A DNA stretch of 59,350 nt from Alphaproteobacteria bacterium (GTDB taxonomy: Bacteria; Pseudomonadota; Alphaproteobacteria; Acetobacterales; Acetobacteraceae): contig JAPLOI010000012.1 in the NCBI GenBank assembly GCA_026400815.1, positions 1-59,350 on the forward strand, read 5' to 3'. A program made the position numbers and the translations under genes. Of the stretch, positions 32,495 through 40,991 are shown piece by piece (position 1 is the first letter of the stretch; every line of letters starts with the position of its first letter). Under the pieces are notes generated by a model that was not told the origin of the DNA, made no database searches, and saw only the letters and a list, made by a program, of their open reading frames with translations.

Positions 32495-33720
32495 ACGCCG
32501 GGCTGCGCAACTACGCCATCGTCACGTCGGCCTATTGGGGCTTCACGCTGACCGACGGCGCGCTGCGGATGCTGGTGCTGCTGCATTTCTTCAAGCTGGG
32601 CTTCTCGCCCTTCACGCTCGCCTTCCTGTTCCTGCTGTACGAGGCGGCGGGGATCGGGGCGAACCTGATCGGCGGATGGCTGGCCACGCGCTTCGGCATC
32701 GCGCGCATGCTGGCGGTGGGGCTTGCGACCCAGATCGCGGGGTTCCTGCTGCTGTCGGCAGTCTCGCCCGACTGGGGCATGGCGCTGTCGGTGGCCTGGG
32801 TGGTGGCGGCACAGGGCGTGTGCGGCATTGCCAAGGACCTGACCAAGACGGCGAGCAAATCCGCGATCAAGGTGACGGCCGGGGACGCCTCCGGGCAGTT
32901 GTTCCGCTGGGTGGCGCTGTTCACCGGCAGCAAGAACGCGATGAAGGGGGCCGGGTTCTTCCTGGGCGGGCTTCTCCTCGAAGCATTGGGCTTCCGTGGC
33001 GCGCTCTGGGCGATGGCCGGTGCGCTCGGGCTGGTGCTGGCCGGGGTGGTGCTTTCGCTGCCGGCGATGATGGGAAAGGCCAAGGCGTCGAAATCCGCGC
33101 GCGAGCTGTTCGCCAAGAATGCCGGCGTGAACCTGCTGGCCGCCGCGCGGGTGTTCCTGTTCGGGGCGCGGGATGTGTGGTTCGTGGTCGGGCTGCCGGT
33201 GTTCCTCACCGCCGCGGGATGGACCTTCACGCTGGTGGGGGGGTTCCTGGCGGTGTGGACGATCTTCTACGGGCTGATCCAGGCCAGCGCGCCCGCGCTG
33301 GTGCGGCGCAGCGCCGATGGGCTTTCCGCCGAAGTGCCCGCGGCGCGCGCCTGGTCCCTGGCGCTGGCGCTGGTGCCGGCGGGGTTGGCAGCGATGATGC
33401 TGGGCGGCGTGCCGCGGCCGGAGTTCTTCGTGCCGGTGGGGCTGTGCGTGTTCGGCGTGCTGTTCGCGGTGAACTCCTCCGTCCATTCCTACCTGATCCT
33501 GGCCTATGCCGGCAGCGAGAAGGCGGCGGAAGACGTGGGGTTCTACTACGCCGCCAACGCTGCCGGGCGGTTCCTGGGCATCCTGCTGTCGGGGTTGCTC
33601 TATGGGATCGGGGGGATGGTGGCGTGCCTGGTGGGGGCGGCGGTGATGCTGGGGGTGTGCTGGGGGGTGACGCTGGCGTTGCCCGTGGGACAGAAAGAAA
33701 GGAAGGCCTTCTTTTTCTGA
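32491..33720 (+). CDS. arsJ: Organoarsenical efflux MFS permease ArsJ
   Basis: A 409-residue major facilitator. ArsJ-typical segments include [20 protein letters not shown] near the start, [17 protein letters not shown] (about 112-128) and [19 protein letters not shown]. It is thought to export 1-arseno-3-phosphoglycerate, which then breaks down outside to arsenate. The GTG start overlaps the GAPDH stop. The last residues (KERKAFFF) and the stop codon are encoded by the T/A-rich repeat that follows, so the original C-terminus may have been altered when the repeat arrived. Confidence 0.93.
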   Translation: MNAGLRNYAIVTSAYWGFTLTDGALRMLVLLHFFKLGFSPFTLAFLFLLYEAAGIGANLIGGWLATRFGIARMLAVGLATQIAGFLLLSAVSPDWGMALSVAWVVAAQGVCGIAKDLTKTASKSAIKVTAGDASGQLFRWVALFTGSKNAMKGAGFFLGGLLLEALGFRGALWAMAGALGLVLAGVVLSLPAMMGKAKASKSARELFAKNAGVNLLAAARVFLFGARDVWFVVGLPVFLTAAGWTFTLVGGFLAVWTIFYGLIQASAPALVRRSADGLSAEVPAARAWSLALALVPAGLAAMMLGGVPRPEFFVPVGLCVFGVLFAVNSSVHSYLILAYAGSEKAAEDVGFYYAANAAGRFLGILLSGLLYGIGGMVACLVGAAVMLGVCWGVTLALPVGQKERKAFFF

Positions 33721-33745
33721 AGAAAAAGAAGCAAAAAGACTTTCC
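33708..33745 (+). repeat. Three-hairpin T/A-rich repeat copy 5, left part
   Basis: CTTCTTTTT/AAAAAGAAG hairpin followed by CAAAAAGACTTT, identical in plan to the left third of the full copies. It begins inside the arsJ reading frame. The matching right part is at 34446-34480. Confidence 0.75.
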
Positions 33746-33845
33746 GACTTGGCGCCTCGTTTCAAGAACCAAATTGGGCACGAGTCTTCGCCGCGGGGCG
33801 CGGGGTTTTCGGGACGGATTCGGGGTGAGTTCGAGCGTGCGGCGG

Positions 33846-34211
33846 TTAGGGCGGCGCGCGCGCGATGCGCATCGGGCGCAGTTCGGGTGCCAGCACGCCA
33901 GCCACCGCCATGCCCCTGTTGCGGGTGCCGCGCAAAAGCCAGCCGAGTTCGGCACGCGCACGGCGGCGGCGGCGCAGTTCGTTCCAATCGAGGACGGACT
34001 CTGAGTCTTCGTTGGTGTTGGTGTGTGCGGAGATGAACCAGTCCTGGCGCGGAAGGCGCAGCATGCGGCGCGGGGCTTCCGCCATCGAGAGGGCGGAAAG
34101 CAGGGCCAGCAGCAGGAGCTTGAGGGAGGCCGGAATCCGGGCGTGCAGGAACGCCCGCGCCCAGGGGCGCGGTGCATCGGCTTCGCTCGGTGCGGCGGGT
34201 TGGTTTGGCAT
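33846..34211 (-). CDS. Hypothetical basic protein
   Basis: A 121-residue frame beginning MPNQPAAPSEADAPRPW, with a hydrophobic stretch (SLKLLLLALLSALSMAEA, about 32-49) and a basic C-terminal half (WNELRRRRRARAELGWLL, then RGTRNRGMAVAGVLAPEL). I recognise no family. It sits between the two parts of a split T/A-rich repeat and may have arrived with the interrupting DNA. Start at ATG 34211; two GTG codons lie directly upstream. Real gene status is probable but not certain. Confidence 0.5.
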   Translation of the reverse strand: MPNQPAAPSEADAPRPWARAFLHARIPASLKLLLLALLSALSMAEAPRRMLRLPRQDWFISAHTNTNEDSESVLDWNELRRRRRARAELGWLLRGTRNRGMAVAGVLAPELRPMRIARAPP

Positions 34212-34295
34212 CACCACTAACTATGACGGATGCAACGCCGGTGGACAAGAGAAAAGTTAGCGTCGGCGGATTTTTGTTAGATTTTCCGACTTCGC

Positions 34296-34430
34296 TCTCG
34301 CCCAGGGCAGCGGTGGCGGGCCTGCGCCCGCCCTACGAGGGCGAGACATTCATGGTGGGAGGCGGCGGTTTCGACGGTTGGGGTCGAATAATCCATGTAG
34401 TGGGATGGATTGCTTCGCTTCGCTCGCAAT
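34296..34430. repeat. Two dispersed hairpin repeats upstream of the hypothetical gene
   Basis: The first (34296-34346) pairs TCTCGCCC with GGGCGAGA and, inside, GGCGGGC with GCCCGCC. The second (34409-34430) is ATTGCTTCGCTTCGCTCGCAAT with ATTGC/GCAAT ends. Both wordings are familiar as dispersed intergenic repeats in many bacteria. The surrounding bases 34212-34445 show no gene. Confidence 0.6.
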
Positions 34431-34445
34431 GACGAGACCGAGTTA

Positions 34446-34480
34446 TAAAAGTTTTTTGGTTCTTTTTTTCAAAAAAGAAC
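34446..34480 (+). repeat. Three-hairpin T/A-rich repeat copy 5, right part
   Basis: TAAAAGTTTTTTGG followed by the hairpin GTTCTTTTTTT/AAAAAAGAAC, the right third of the full copies. It ends eight bases beyond the dut stop codon. With 33708-33745 it would make one copy interrupted by about 700 bases. Confidence 0.7.
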
Positions 34481-34487
34481 GGCTTTC

Positions 34488-34949
34488 TTACCTTGTCCCT
34501 GTGCTTCCAAACCCACCGGCACCGCGCTGGGTCTCATCCAGTTCGGCCACCTCCTGCCAGGCGGCGCGGACCACCGGCGCCAGCACGGCCTGGGCGATGC
34601 GCATGCCGCGTTCGATGGTGAAGGGCTCGGTGCCCGCGTTCATCACGATCACCTGGAGTTCGCCGCGGTAGTCTTCATCGATCGTGCCGGGGCTGTTGGG
34701 CAGGATGATGCCGTTCTTGAGGGCGAGGCCGGAGCGGGGGCGGATTTGGAGTTCGAAGCCTGGGGGCAGCGCGATGGCGAGGCCGGTGGGGACCAGGGTT
34801 CGGGCGCCGGGCGCGAGCACCAGCGGGGCCTGGACGGCGGCGAGGAGGTCCATGCCTGCGGCCCCGGCCGTGGCGTAGCTTGGCAGGGCGAGGCCTTCGC
34901 TGTGCGGGAGGCGCTTTACCTGGACCGGAATGGGGACGGGGATGGTCAT
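34488..34949 (-). CDS. dut: dUTP diphosphatase
   Basis: A 153-residue trimeric dUTPase that converts dUTP to dUMP and keeps uracil out of DNA. All five motifs are seen: [39 protein letters not shown] and the C-terminal Phe-containing arm [10 protein letters not shown]. It overlaps coaBC by ATGA (34946-34949); the dut-coaBC pairing is common in proteobacteria. Confidence 0.96.
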   Translation of the reverse strand: MTIPVPIPVQVKRLPHSEGLALPSYATAGAAGMDLLAAVQAPLVLAPGARTLVPTGLAIALPPGFELQIRPRSGLALKNGIILPNSPGTIDEDYRGELQVIVMNAGTEPFTIERGMRIAQAVLAPVVRAAWQEVAELDETQRGAGGFGSTGTR

Positions 34950-36142
34950 GCGAGGGCCTTGGCGATGCGGTCGGCGAGGCGGGCGGCGACTTCATCCTTG
35001 CCCAGGCGGGGCCAGGGTTCGATGCCGGTTTCGCTGACGAGGTGAATTTCGTTTTCGGTGCCGCCCATGATGCCGGTGGCCGGCGAGACGTCGTTGGCGA
35101 CGATCCAGTCGGCGTTCTTGCGGCGGCGCTTGTCTTGAGCGTGGACGAGCATGTCGTGGGTTTCAGCCGCGAAGCCGACCACGAGGCGCGGGCGGGCGGG
35201 GCCGGCGGCGGCGATGGTGGCGAGGATGTCGGGGTTGGGGGTGAGGGCGAGGGCGGGCGGGGCGCCGCCGGGGGTTTTCTTGAGCTTCTGGTCGGTTTCG
35301 ATTTGCACGCGCCAATCGGCCACGGCGGCGCAGAACACGGCGGCATCGGCGGGCAGCGCGGCCTGGCAGGCTTCCAGCATCTGCCGGGCGGTTTCGATCT
35401 TGCGGATGGTCACGCCGGCGGGGTCGGGCACCGAGACGGGGCCGCTGACCAGGGTGACGCGGGCGCCGAGGGCGGCGAGGGCTTCGGCGATGGCGTGGCC
35501 CTGGCGGCCGGAGGAGCGGTTGGCGATGTAGCGGACGGGGTCGATCGGCTCGTGGGTGGGGCCGCTGGTGACGAGGATGTGGCGGCCCTTGAGCGGTTGC
35601 GGACGGGAAAGCAGCGCCTGGATGGCGGCGAGGATGGCGGGCGGTTCGGCGAGGCGGCCGGGGCCTAATTCGCCGCAGGCCATGGTGCCTTCGTCTGGCC
35701 CGATGACGGCCACGCCGCGGGCGCGCAGCGTGGCCATGTTGGCCTGGGTGGCCGGGTGGTCCCACATGCGCACGTTCATCGCGGGGGCCACCAGCACGCG
35801 CTTGTCGGTGGCGAGCAGCACGGTGGAGGCGAGGTCGTTGGCCAGGCCGTGGGCCATCTTGGCCAGCAGGTCGGCGGTGGCGGGGGCGACCACGACGAGG
35901 TCGGCGGCGCGGGAGAGCTGAATGTGGCCCATCTCGTTCTCGTCGGAAAGTGAGAAGATGTCCTGGAACACCTTGTTCTCGCTGATCGCCTGGAGCGTGA
36001 GGGGGGTGACGAATTCGGCGCCGGCCTTGGTGAGCACGCAGGTGACTTCGCCGCCGGCCTTGCGGATGAGGCGGAGGAGCTCGATCGCCTTGTAGGCGGC
36101 GATCCCGCCGGCGACGACCAGGAGAACCTTCTTGCCGATCAT
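34946..36142 (-). CDS. coaBC: Phosphopantothenoylcysteine decarboxylase/phosphopantothenate-cysteine ligase
   Basis: A 398-residue bifunctional enzyme for two steps of coenzyme A synthesis. The FMN-dependent CoaC half has [20 protein letters not shown], the conserved [13 protein letters not shown] and catalytic Cys in [11 protein letters not shown]. The CoaB half starts near residue 187 with [28 protein letters not shown] and the ADWR motif (AVADWRV), then a Lys-containing segment KLKKTPGG. It sits between ubiE and dut with four-base overlaps on both sides, so the three form one operon. Confidence 0.96.
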   Translation of the reverse strand: MIGKKVLLVVAGGIAAYKAIELLRLIRKAGGEVTCVLTKAGAEFVTPLTLQAISENKVFQDIFSLSDENEMGHIQLSRAADLVVVAPATADLLAKMAHGLANDLASTVLLATDKRVLVAPAMNVRMWDHPATQANMATLRARGVAVIGPDEGTMACGELGPGRLAEPPAILAAIQALLSRPQPLKGRHILVTSGPTHEPIDPVRYIANRSSGRQGHAIAEALAALGARVTLVSGPVSVPDPAGVTIRKIETARQMLEACQAALPADAAVFCAAVADWRVQIETDQKLKKTPGGAPPALALTPNPDILATIAAAGPARPRLVVGFAAETHDMLVHAQDKRRRKNADWIVANDVSPATGIMGGTENEIHLVSETGIEPWPRLGKDEVAARLADRIAKALA

Positions 36143-36888
36143 AGGCGCCAGCCGCTGTGGATGGCCGCGATGCCGCCCGCGAGGTTCTGCACCTTCACCT
36201 GTTCGAACCCGGCCGTTCGCATCATGCCCGCCAGCGTGTCCTGGTCTGGGTGCATGCGGATGCTCTCGGCGAGGTATTGGTAGCTGTCGGCATCACCGGC
36301 CACGGCCTGGCCGAGGCGGGGGAGGACCTGGAAGGACCAGGCATCGTACATTGGCGCGAGGGCTGCAACCTGGACCTTGGAGAATTCCAGGCAGAGGAAG
36401 CGGCCGCCGGGCTTCAGCACGCGGCGGGCTTCGGCCAGCACGGCATCCTTGTCGGTGCAGTTGCGCAGGCCGAAGGCCATGCTGACGGTATCGACGGTGC
36501 GATCCGGCAGGGGCAGCGCCTCGGCATCGGTGACCAGGAAGGAGAGGCCGGCGGCGTGGCCCTTCCCCAGCAGGCGGTCGCGCCCGACGGTGAGCATGCT
36601 CTCGTTGATGTCGGACAGGATGGCCGGGCCGCCGCCTGCTTCCAGCCAGCGCAGCGTGATGTCGCCGGTGCCGCCGGCGAGATCGAGCAGGGTGCGGTGC
36701 GGGCGCGGATCCAGCCGCGTGGTGAGGATGGATTTCCAGGCGCGGTGGACGCCGAGCGACATGAGGTCGTTCATCACGTCGTATTTCTGCGCCACGCTGT
36801 CGAAGACGGCGCGCACCATGGGCTTCTTCTCGGCGACGGGGATGTCGCGGAAGCCGAAATGGGTGGTGGGCTCGGGATTGCCGGTCAT
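36139..36888 (-). CDS. ubiE: Ubiquinone/menaquinone biosynthesis C-methyltransferase
   Basis: A 249-residue SAM-dependent enzyme that methylates 2-polyprenyl-6-methoxy-1,4-benzoquinol in ubiquinone synthesis. Typical segments are [25 protein letters not shown], written here in parts, motif [36 protein letters not shown] and [17 protein letters not shown]. The start at 36888 is 27 bases from the divergent mutM. The mutM/ubiE divergent arrangement is frequent in alphaproteobacteria. Confidence 0.96.
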   Translation of the reverse strand: MTGNPEPTTHFGFRDIPVAEKKPMVRAVFDSVAQKYDVMNDLMSLGVHRAWKSILTTRLDPRPHRTLLDLAGGTGDITLRWLEAGGGPAILSDINESMLTVGRDRLLGKGHAAGLSFLVTDAEALPLPDRTVDTVSMAFGLRNCTDKDAVLAEARRVLKPGGRFLCLEFSKVQVAALAPMYDAWSFQVLPRLGQAVAGDADSYQYLAESIRMHPDQDTLAGMMRTAGFEQVKVQNLAGGIAAIHSGWRL

Positions 36889-36915
36889 GGGGGGGAGTGT
36901 ATAGCGTCCCGCCCT

Positions 36916-37770
36916 ATGCCGGAACTACCCGAGGTTGAGACCGTGATGCGCGGGCTGCGCGCCCAGCTGGAGGGGCGGCGGATCAGCCGTGCCCTGGTGC
37001 ACCGGGCGGATATGCGCTTCCCGTTCCCCGCCGGGCTGGCGGAGGTGATGACCGGGGCGGTGGTGGCCTCGTTCCGGCGGCGGGCGAAATACATCCTGAT
37101 GCGGCTGGATCGGGGGCCCAAGGAGGCGAAGCACTCCGTGCTGATCCATCTCGGCATGTCTGGCCGGATGCTGATCGAGCGCGTGGGGCGCAACGCGGTG
37201 CCGGCGCACGAGCATGTGACGATCGAGACCGAGGACGGGGTGCTGGTGGGCTTTGTCGATCCGCGCCGGTTCGGCTCGGTGGACCTGGTGGCGACGGCGG
37301 CGGAAGACGCGCACCGGCTGCTGGCCGGGCTGGGGCCGGAGCCGCTGGACGAGGCGTTCAACGCCACGGTGCTGGGGGCGGCGCTGGAAGGACGGCGCAC
37401 GCCGATCAAGGCCGCGCTGCTGGACCAGCGCAACGTGGCCGGGCTGGGTAACATCTATGTGTGTGAGGCGCTGTTCCGCGCCGGGCTGGCGCCCACGCGG
37501 CTGGCGGGCAGCATCACGAAGCCGCAGGTGAAGCGGCTGGTGGCGGAGATCAAGGCGACGCTATCGGAGGCGGTGGCGGCCGGCGGCTCCAGCTTGCGGG
37601 ACTACGTGCAGCCGGATGGGGAGCTGGGCTATTTCCAGCATGCCTGGAAGGTCTATGGCCGGGAGGGCGAGCCCTGCCCCGCCTGCCCGGGCCTGCCGGG
37701 GTGCGCGGGGGTGGAGCGCATCGTGCAATCCGGCCGCAGCACCTTCCATTGCCCAAGGCGCCAGCGTTAG
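36916..37770 (+). CDS. mutM: Formamidopyrimidine-DNA glycosylase
   Basis: A 284-residue bifunctional glycosylase/AP lyase that removes 8-oxoguanine and Fapy lesions. Catalytic Pro2 and Glu3 ([14 protein letters not shown]), the Lys-containing RRAKYILM loop and the H2TH region ([20 protein letters not shown]) are present. The C-terminal zinc finger is odd: [10 protein letters not shown], then [17 protein letters not shown], so the usual final CPxC has Arg in place of the last Cys, while an extra Cys sits earlier. Zinc binding would need that alternative ligand. Confidence 0.94.
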   Translation: MPELPEVETVMRGLRAQLEGRRISRALVHRADMRFPFPAGLAEVMTGAVVASFRRRAKYILMRLDRGPKEAKHSVLIHLGMSGRMLIERVGRNAVPAHEHVTIETEDGVLVGFVDPRRFGSVDLVATAAEDAHRLLAGLGPEPLDEAFNATVLGAALEGRRTPIKAALLDQRNVAGLGNIYVCEALFRAGLAPTRLAGSITKPQVKRLVAEIKATLSEAVAAGGSSLRDYVQPDGELGYFQHAWKVYGREGEPCPACPGLPGCAGVERIVQSGRSTFHCPRRQR

Positions 37771-37801
37771 CTAGGACCAACCCAGAACGAGGGAGGCACG
37801 C

Positions 37802-38575
37802 ATGCCTGAGATGATCGAGGTTGAGACCCACGGGCCCGTCGGGCTGATCCGGCTCAACCGGCCCAAGGCGCTGAACGCGCTGTGCGACCAGTTGATGGAA
37901 GAGATGGGCGCGCAGCTGCGGGCGTTCGATGCCGATCCGGCGATTGGCGCCATCGTGCTGACCGGCAGCGAGCGGGCCTTTGCCGCCGGGGCCGACATCA
38001 AGGAGATGCGCGACCGCAGCTACCCCGCCGTGTACGGCGACGACTTCATCGGCAAGCGCTGGGAGACGGTGCTGGAGATCAAGAAGCCCGTGATCGCCGC
38101 CGTGGCCGGCTTCGCGCTGGGTGGCGGGTGCGAGCTGGCGATGATGTGCGATATCATCCTGGCCGCCGACACCGCCAAGTTCGGCCAGCCGGAGATCAAT
38201 TTGGGCGTGATCCCCGGCGCCGGCGGCACCCAGCGGCTGACGCGCGCGGTGGGCAAGAGCAAGGCGATGGAGATGGTGCTGACCGCCCGCATGATGGACG
38301 CGGCCGAGGCGGAGCGGGCCAACCTGGTCAGCCGCGTGGTGCCGGCCGCGGAGCTGATGGCGGAGGCGCTGAAGCTGGGTGAGAAGCTCGCCAGCCTTTC
38401 CCCGGTGGCCGTGGCCATGGCCAAGGAATCGGTGAACCGCGCCTTCGAGGTGACGCTGAACGAGGGCGTGCGCTTCGAGCGGCGGCTGTTCCTTTCGCTG
38501 TTCGGCACGCCGGACCAGAAGGAAGGGATGGCGGCCTTCGCCGAAAAGCGCACCCCGAACTTCAGCCGGGGGTAG
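37802..38575 (+). CDS. Enoyl-CoA hydratase
   Basis: A 257-residue crotonase-fold enzyme hydrating trans-2-enoyl-CoA to 3-hydroxyacyl-CoA. Both oxyanion-hole segments are visible ([13 protein letters not shown] and [18 protein letters not shown]), and the two catalytic Glu residues are in [18 protein letters not shown]-type context (GGGCELAM and QPEINLG). Length and C-terminus ([13 protein letters not shown]) are those of short-chain hydratases of the PaaF/EchA8 group. It starts 31 bases after mutM and may be read from the same transcript, with GAGGGAGG before the ATG. Confidence 0.94.
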   Translation: MPEMIEVETHGPVGLIRLNRPKALNALCDQLMEEMGAQLRAFDADPAIGAIVLTGSERAFAAGADIKEMRDRSYPAVYGDDFIGKRWETVLEIKKPVIAAVAGFALGGGCELAMMCDIILAADTAKFGQPEINLGVIPGAGGTQRLTRAVGKSKAMEMVLTARMMDAAEAERANLVSRVVPAAELMAEALKLGEKLASLSPVAVAMAKESVNRAFEVTLNEGVRFERRLFLSLFGTPDQKEGMAAFAEKRTPNFSRG

Positions 38576-38594
38576 CGGGGGCTCACACGCTTCC

Positions 38595-38623
38595 TTGACT
38601 CCAACGGGGCGCGGCCATAGAAC
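38595..38623 (+). promoter_or_regulatory. Promoter of rpsT
   Basis: TTGACT (38595-38600) and TAGAAC (38618-38623) are separated by 17 bases, a good housekeeping promoter. A perfect inverted repeat GGGGCGCG/CGCGCCCC (38606-38613, 38623-38630) overlaps the spacer and -10, which may be the terminator of the enoyl-CoA hydratase gene or a control site. Confidence 0.6.
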
Positions 38624-38713
38624 GCGCCCCTTGCCGCCGAGGCCGATATGCCGCCAAGCTGTCGTCTCCGGCCCTTCTTCATGCCTGCCCCATAGCCGAG
38701 ATCCGATCAGCCC

Positions 38714-38989
38714 ATGGCCAACACCGCCTCCGCACGCAAGCGCATCCGCCAGATCGAGCGCCGCACCGAGCGCAACAAGTCCCGCATGTCTCGCATGCGT
38801 ACCTTCATCAAGAAGGTCGAGATGGCTGTGGCCAGCGGCGACAAGGACGCCGCAACCGTCGCGCTGCGCGAGGCGCAGCCGGAGATGCAGCGCGCCGCCG
38901 GCAAGGGCGTGGTGCATAAGAACACCATCTCCCGCAAGATCTCCCGCCTGTCCGCCCGCGTGAAGTCGCTCGGCGCCGCCGCAGGCTGA
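38714..38989 (+). CDS. rpsT: Small ribosomal subunit protein bS20
   Basis: A 91-residue 30S subunit protein. [20 protein letters not shown], then [16 protein letters not shown] and [18 protein letters not shown] are standard for bS20. It lies upstream of dnaA, as in many alphaproteobacteria. The stop is followed by a region with inverted repeats that may include its terminator. Confidence 0.97.
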   Translation: MANTASARKRIRQIERRTERNKSRMSRMRTFIKKVEMAVASGDKDAATVALREAQPEMQRAAGKGVVHKNTISRKISRLSARVKSLGAAAG

Positions 38990-39364
38990 ATTCCGACCGG
39001 ATGGCCGGTGGCGCGGCATCGGCAGGGGCCTGCCCGTGCCCCGGCGCGTTTGCGCCATAGCCCATAAATAGCTTGGCGCGGAGCCCTGAAGCGACATAGC
39101 ATCGCTTCAATAAAACTCCCCACAAATACTTGCCGTAACTTATACGGCATCGCAAATCGACTTCTCGCTGCCACTTTGGCGTTGCCTTGGAACTGGTTTC
39201 GGCCTAGTCATTTCTCTGCCAGCGGGCCCCGGACGATCCGGTCCTGCTTCGGCCGGGAAGAGGCTTTCGCCCGTGTGCCTGCCGTTTTCGGCGGCCCTGG
39301 CGGCACCCGTTCCGGTCACCGACGCAAGCCGGTCGCGCGACAATGCGGCCTGCCGGGAGGGGCG
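38990..39364. other. 375-base rpsT-dnaA intergenic region with inverted repeats
   Basis: An AT-richer stretch (about 39055-39165) contains two perfect inverted repeats: TGAAGCGA-CATAGCA-TCGCTTCA (39087-39109), followed by AATAAAA and possibly the rpsT terminator, and TGCCGTA-ACTTA-TACGGCA (39131-39149), possibly a dnaA operator. I found no consensus DnaA box (TTATCCACA) or cluster of near matches, so an origin here is not supported. The dnaA promoter cannot be fixed. Confidence 0.5.
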
Positions 39365-40867
39365 ATGGAGCGGATGGTGTTTAACGGCGACGTCGAGGGG
39401 GAGCATTCCGCAGCAATGGATTACCTACCCTCCGAGCAGCTTGCCACCCTCTGGGCCCGCGTCCGCGGCCGCCTGCAGCAGGAAGTCGGCGAGGTCGAAT
39501 ATCGCACCTGGCTGCGCCAGATGACGCTGGTGGGCCTGGATGGCGACGAGATCACCGTGCACCTTCCCACCCGCTTCCTGCGTGATTGGGTGCGCGCCCA
39601 GTTCGGTGACCGGCTGACCATGCTGTGGCAGGAACAGCTGCCTGCCGTCCGGCGCGTGGAAGTAGGCGTGGGCAATGGCGGCGGCACCGGCCTGGCCGAG
39701 AGCGTCAGCCCGCCGCCGCGTAGCCCCACCGGGCCGCTGCGCCCGCTGGAGGCGAGGTTGCTGATCCAGGGCGATGCCAAGACGGCCGACACCAAGAGCC
39801 CCGAGACCAAGGGGGGCGAAGACCGCGCCGAAGCCAGCGCGCCGCTGGACCAGCGCTTCACCTTCGACAGTTTCGTGGTGGGCAAGCCCAACGAATTCGC
39901 CCATGCCTGCGCCCGCCGCGTGGCGGAGAAGCCGGCGAGCCAGGGCTTCAACCCGCTGTTCCTGTATGGCGGCGTCGGCCTGGGCAAGACCCACCTGATG
40001 CATGCCATCGCCTGGGAGCTGACCGCCCAGGACCGGCCGGACGGGCCGGTGACGGTGGCCTACATGTCGGCCGAGAAGTTCATGTATCGCTTCATCTCGG
40101 CGATCCGCAGCCAGGCCACGATCCAGTTCAAGGAGCAGCTGCGCAGCGTCGACGTGCTGATGATCGACGACCTGCAGTTCCTGATCAACAAGGACGCCAC
40201 GCAGGAAGAATTCTTCCACACCTTCAACGCCCTGGTGGAGAGCGGCAAGCAGATCGTCGTCTCCGCCGACAAATCCCCCTCCGACCTCTCGGGGCTGGAG
40301 GAGCGGGTGCGGACGCGCCTGGGCAGCGGCATGGTGGCCGACCTGCATGCCACCACTTTCGAGCTGCGCGTATCGATCCTGGAGGCCAAGGTGGCCCGCG
40401 CCGGCGTTTCGGTGCCCGCCAAGGTGCTGGAATTCCTGTCGCACAAGATCACGTCGAACATCCGCGAGCTGGAAGGCGCGCTCAATCGCCTGATCGCCCA
40501 TGCCAATTTGTTCGGCCGCGCCATCACGCTGGAGACGACGCAGGAGGTCCTGCACGACATCCTCAAGGCGCACGACCGGCGCGTGACGATCGAGGAGATC
40601 CAGAAGCGGGTGGCCGAGCACTGGAACATCCGCCTGACGGATATGTCCTCCGCCCGCCGCGCCCGTGCCGTGGCCCGCCCGCGGCAGGTGGCGATGTATC
40701 TGGCCAAGCAGCTGACCAGCCGCTCCCTGCCCGAAATCGGCCGACGCTTCGGCAACCGCGACCACACCACGGTGATGCACGCCGTCTCCCGCGTGACCGA
40801 GCTGATCGAGCGCGATGCGTCCTTCGCCGAGGATGTGGAGCTGCTGCGGCGGATGCTGGAAAGCTGA
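39365..40867 (+). CDS. dnaA: Chromosomal replication initiator protein DnaA
   Basis: A 500-residue AAA+ initiator. Domain I starts with LPSEQLATLWARVRGRLQQE and has YRTWLRQMTLVGLDG; a variable linker follows (about 110-170). Domain III has Walker A GGVGLGKTHLMHAIAWE, Walker B VLMIDDLQFLINK and sensor regions. Domain IV has the DnaA signature RDHTTVMHAVSRVTELI for box binding. ATG 39365 follows GGGAGGGG; ATG 39416 (MDYLPSEQ) is a shorter option. It heads dnaA-dnaN-recF-gyrB. Confidence 0.96.
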   Translation: MERMVFNGDVEGEHSAAMDYLPSEQLATLWARVRGRLQQEVGEVEYRTWLRQMTLVGLDGDEITVHLPTRFLRDWVRAQFGDRLTMLWQEQLPAVRRVEVGVGNGGGTGLAESVSPPPRSPTGPLRPLEARLLIQGDAKTADTKSPETKGGEDRAEASAPLDQRFTFDSFVVGKPNEFAHACARRVAEKPASQGFNPLFLYGGVGLGKTHLMHAIAWELTAQDRPDGPVTVAYMSAEKFMYRFISAIRSQATIQFKEQLRSVDVLMIDDLQFLINKDATQEEFFHTFNALVESGKQIVVSADKSPSDLSGLEERVRTRLGSGMVADLHATTFELRVSILEAKVARAGVSVPAKVLEFLSHKITSNIRELEGALNRLIAHANLFGRAITLETTQEVLHDILKAHDRRVTIEEIQKRVAEHWNIRLTDMSSARRARAVARPRQVAMYLAKQLTSRSLPEIGRRFGNRDHTTVMHAVSRVTELIERDASFAEDVELLRRMLES

Positions 40868-40991
40868 ATCACCACTCCGGAATGCGCGAGGCGAGGCGAA
40901 AACGGGCATCGTGTTTCACGGTGCGCAAAAGCACGGTAAACTGGATGACCGGTTTGCCTGCGAATCGGCCGCCGCCTCAGAGGATCATGCG

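Noticed and set aside
38990-39364. Chromosomal origin upstream of dnaA
   Set aside because: No TTATCCACA-like cluster was found on either strand, and skew cannot be judged in one window. Kept only as a structured intergenic region.
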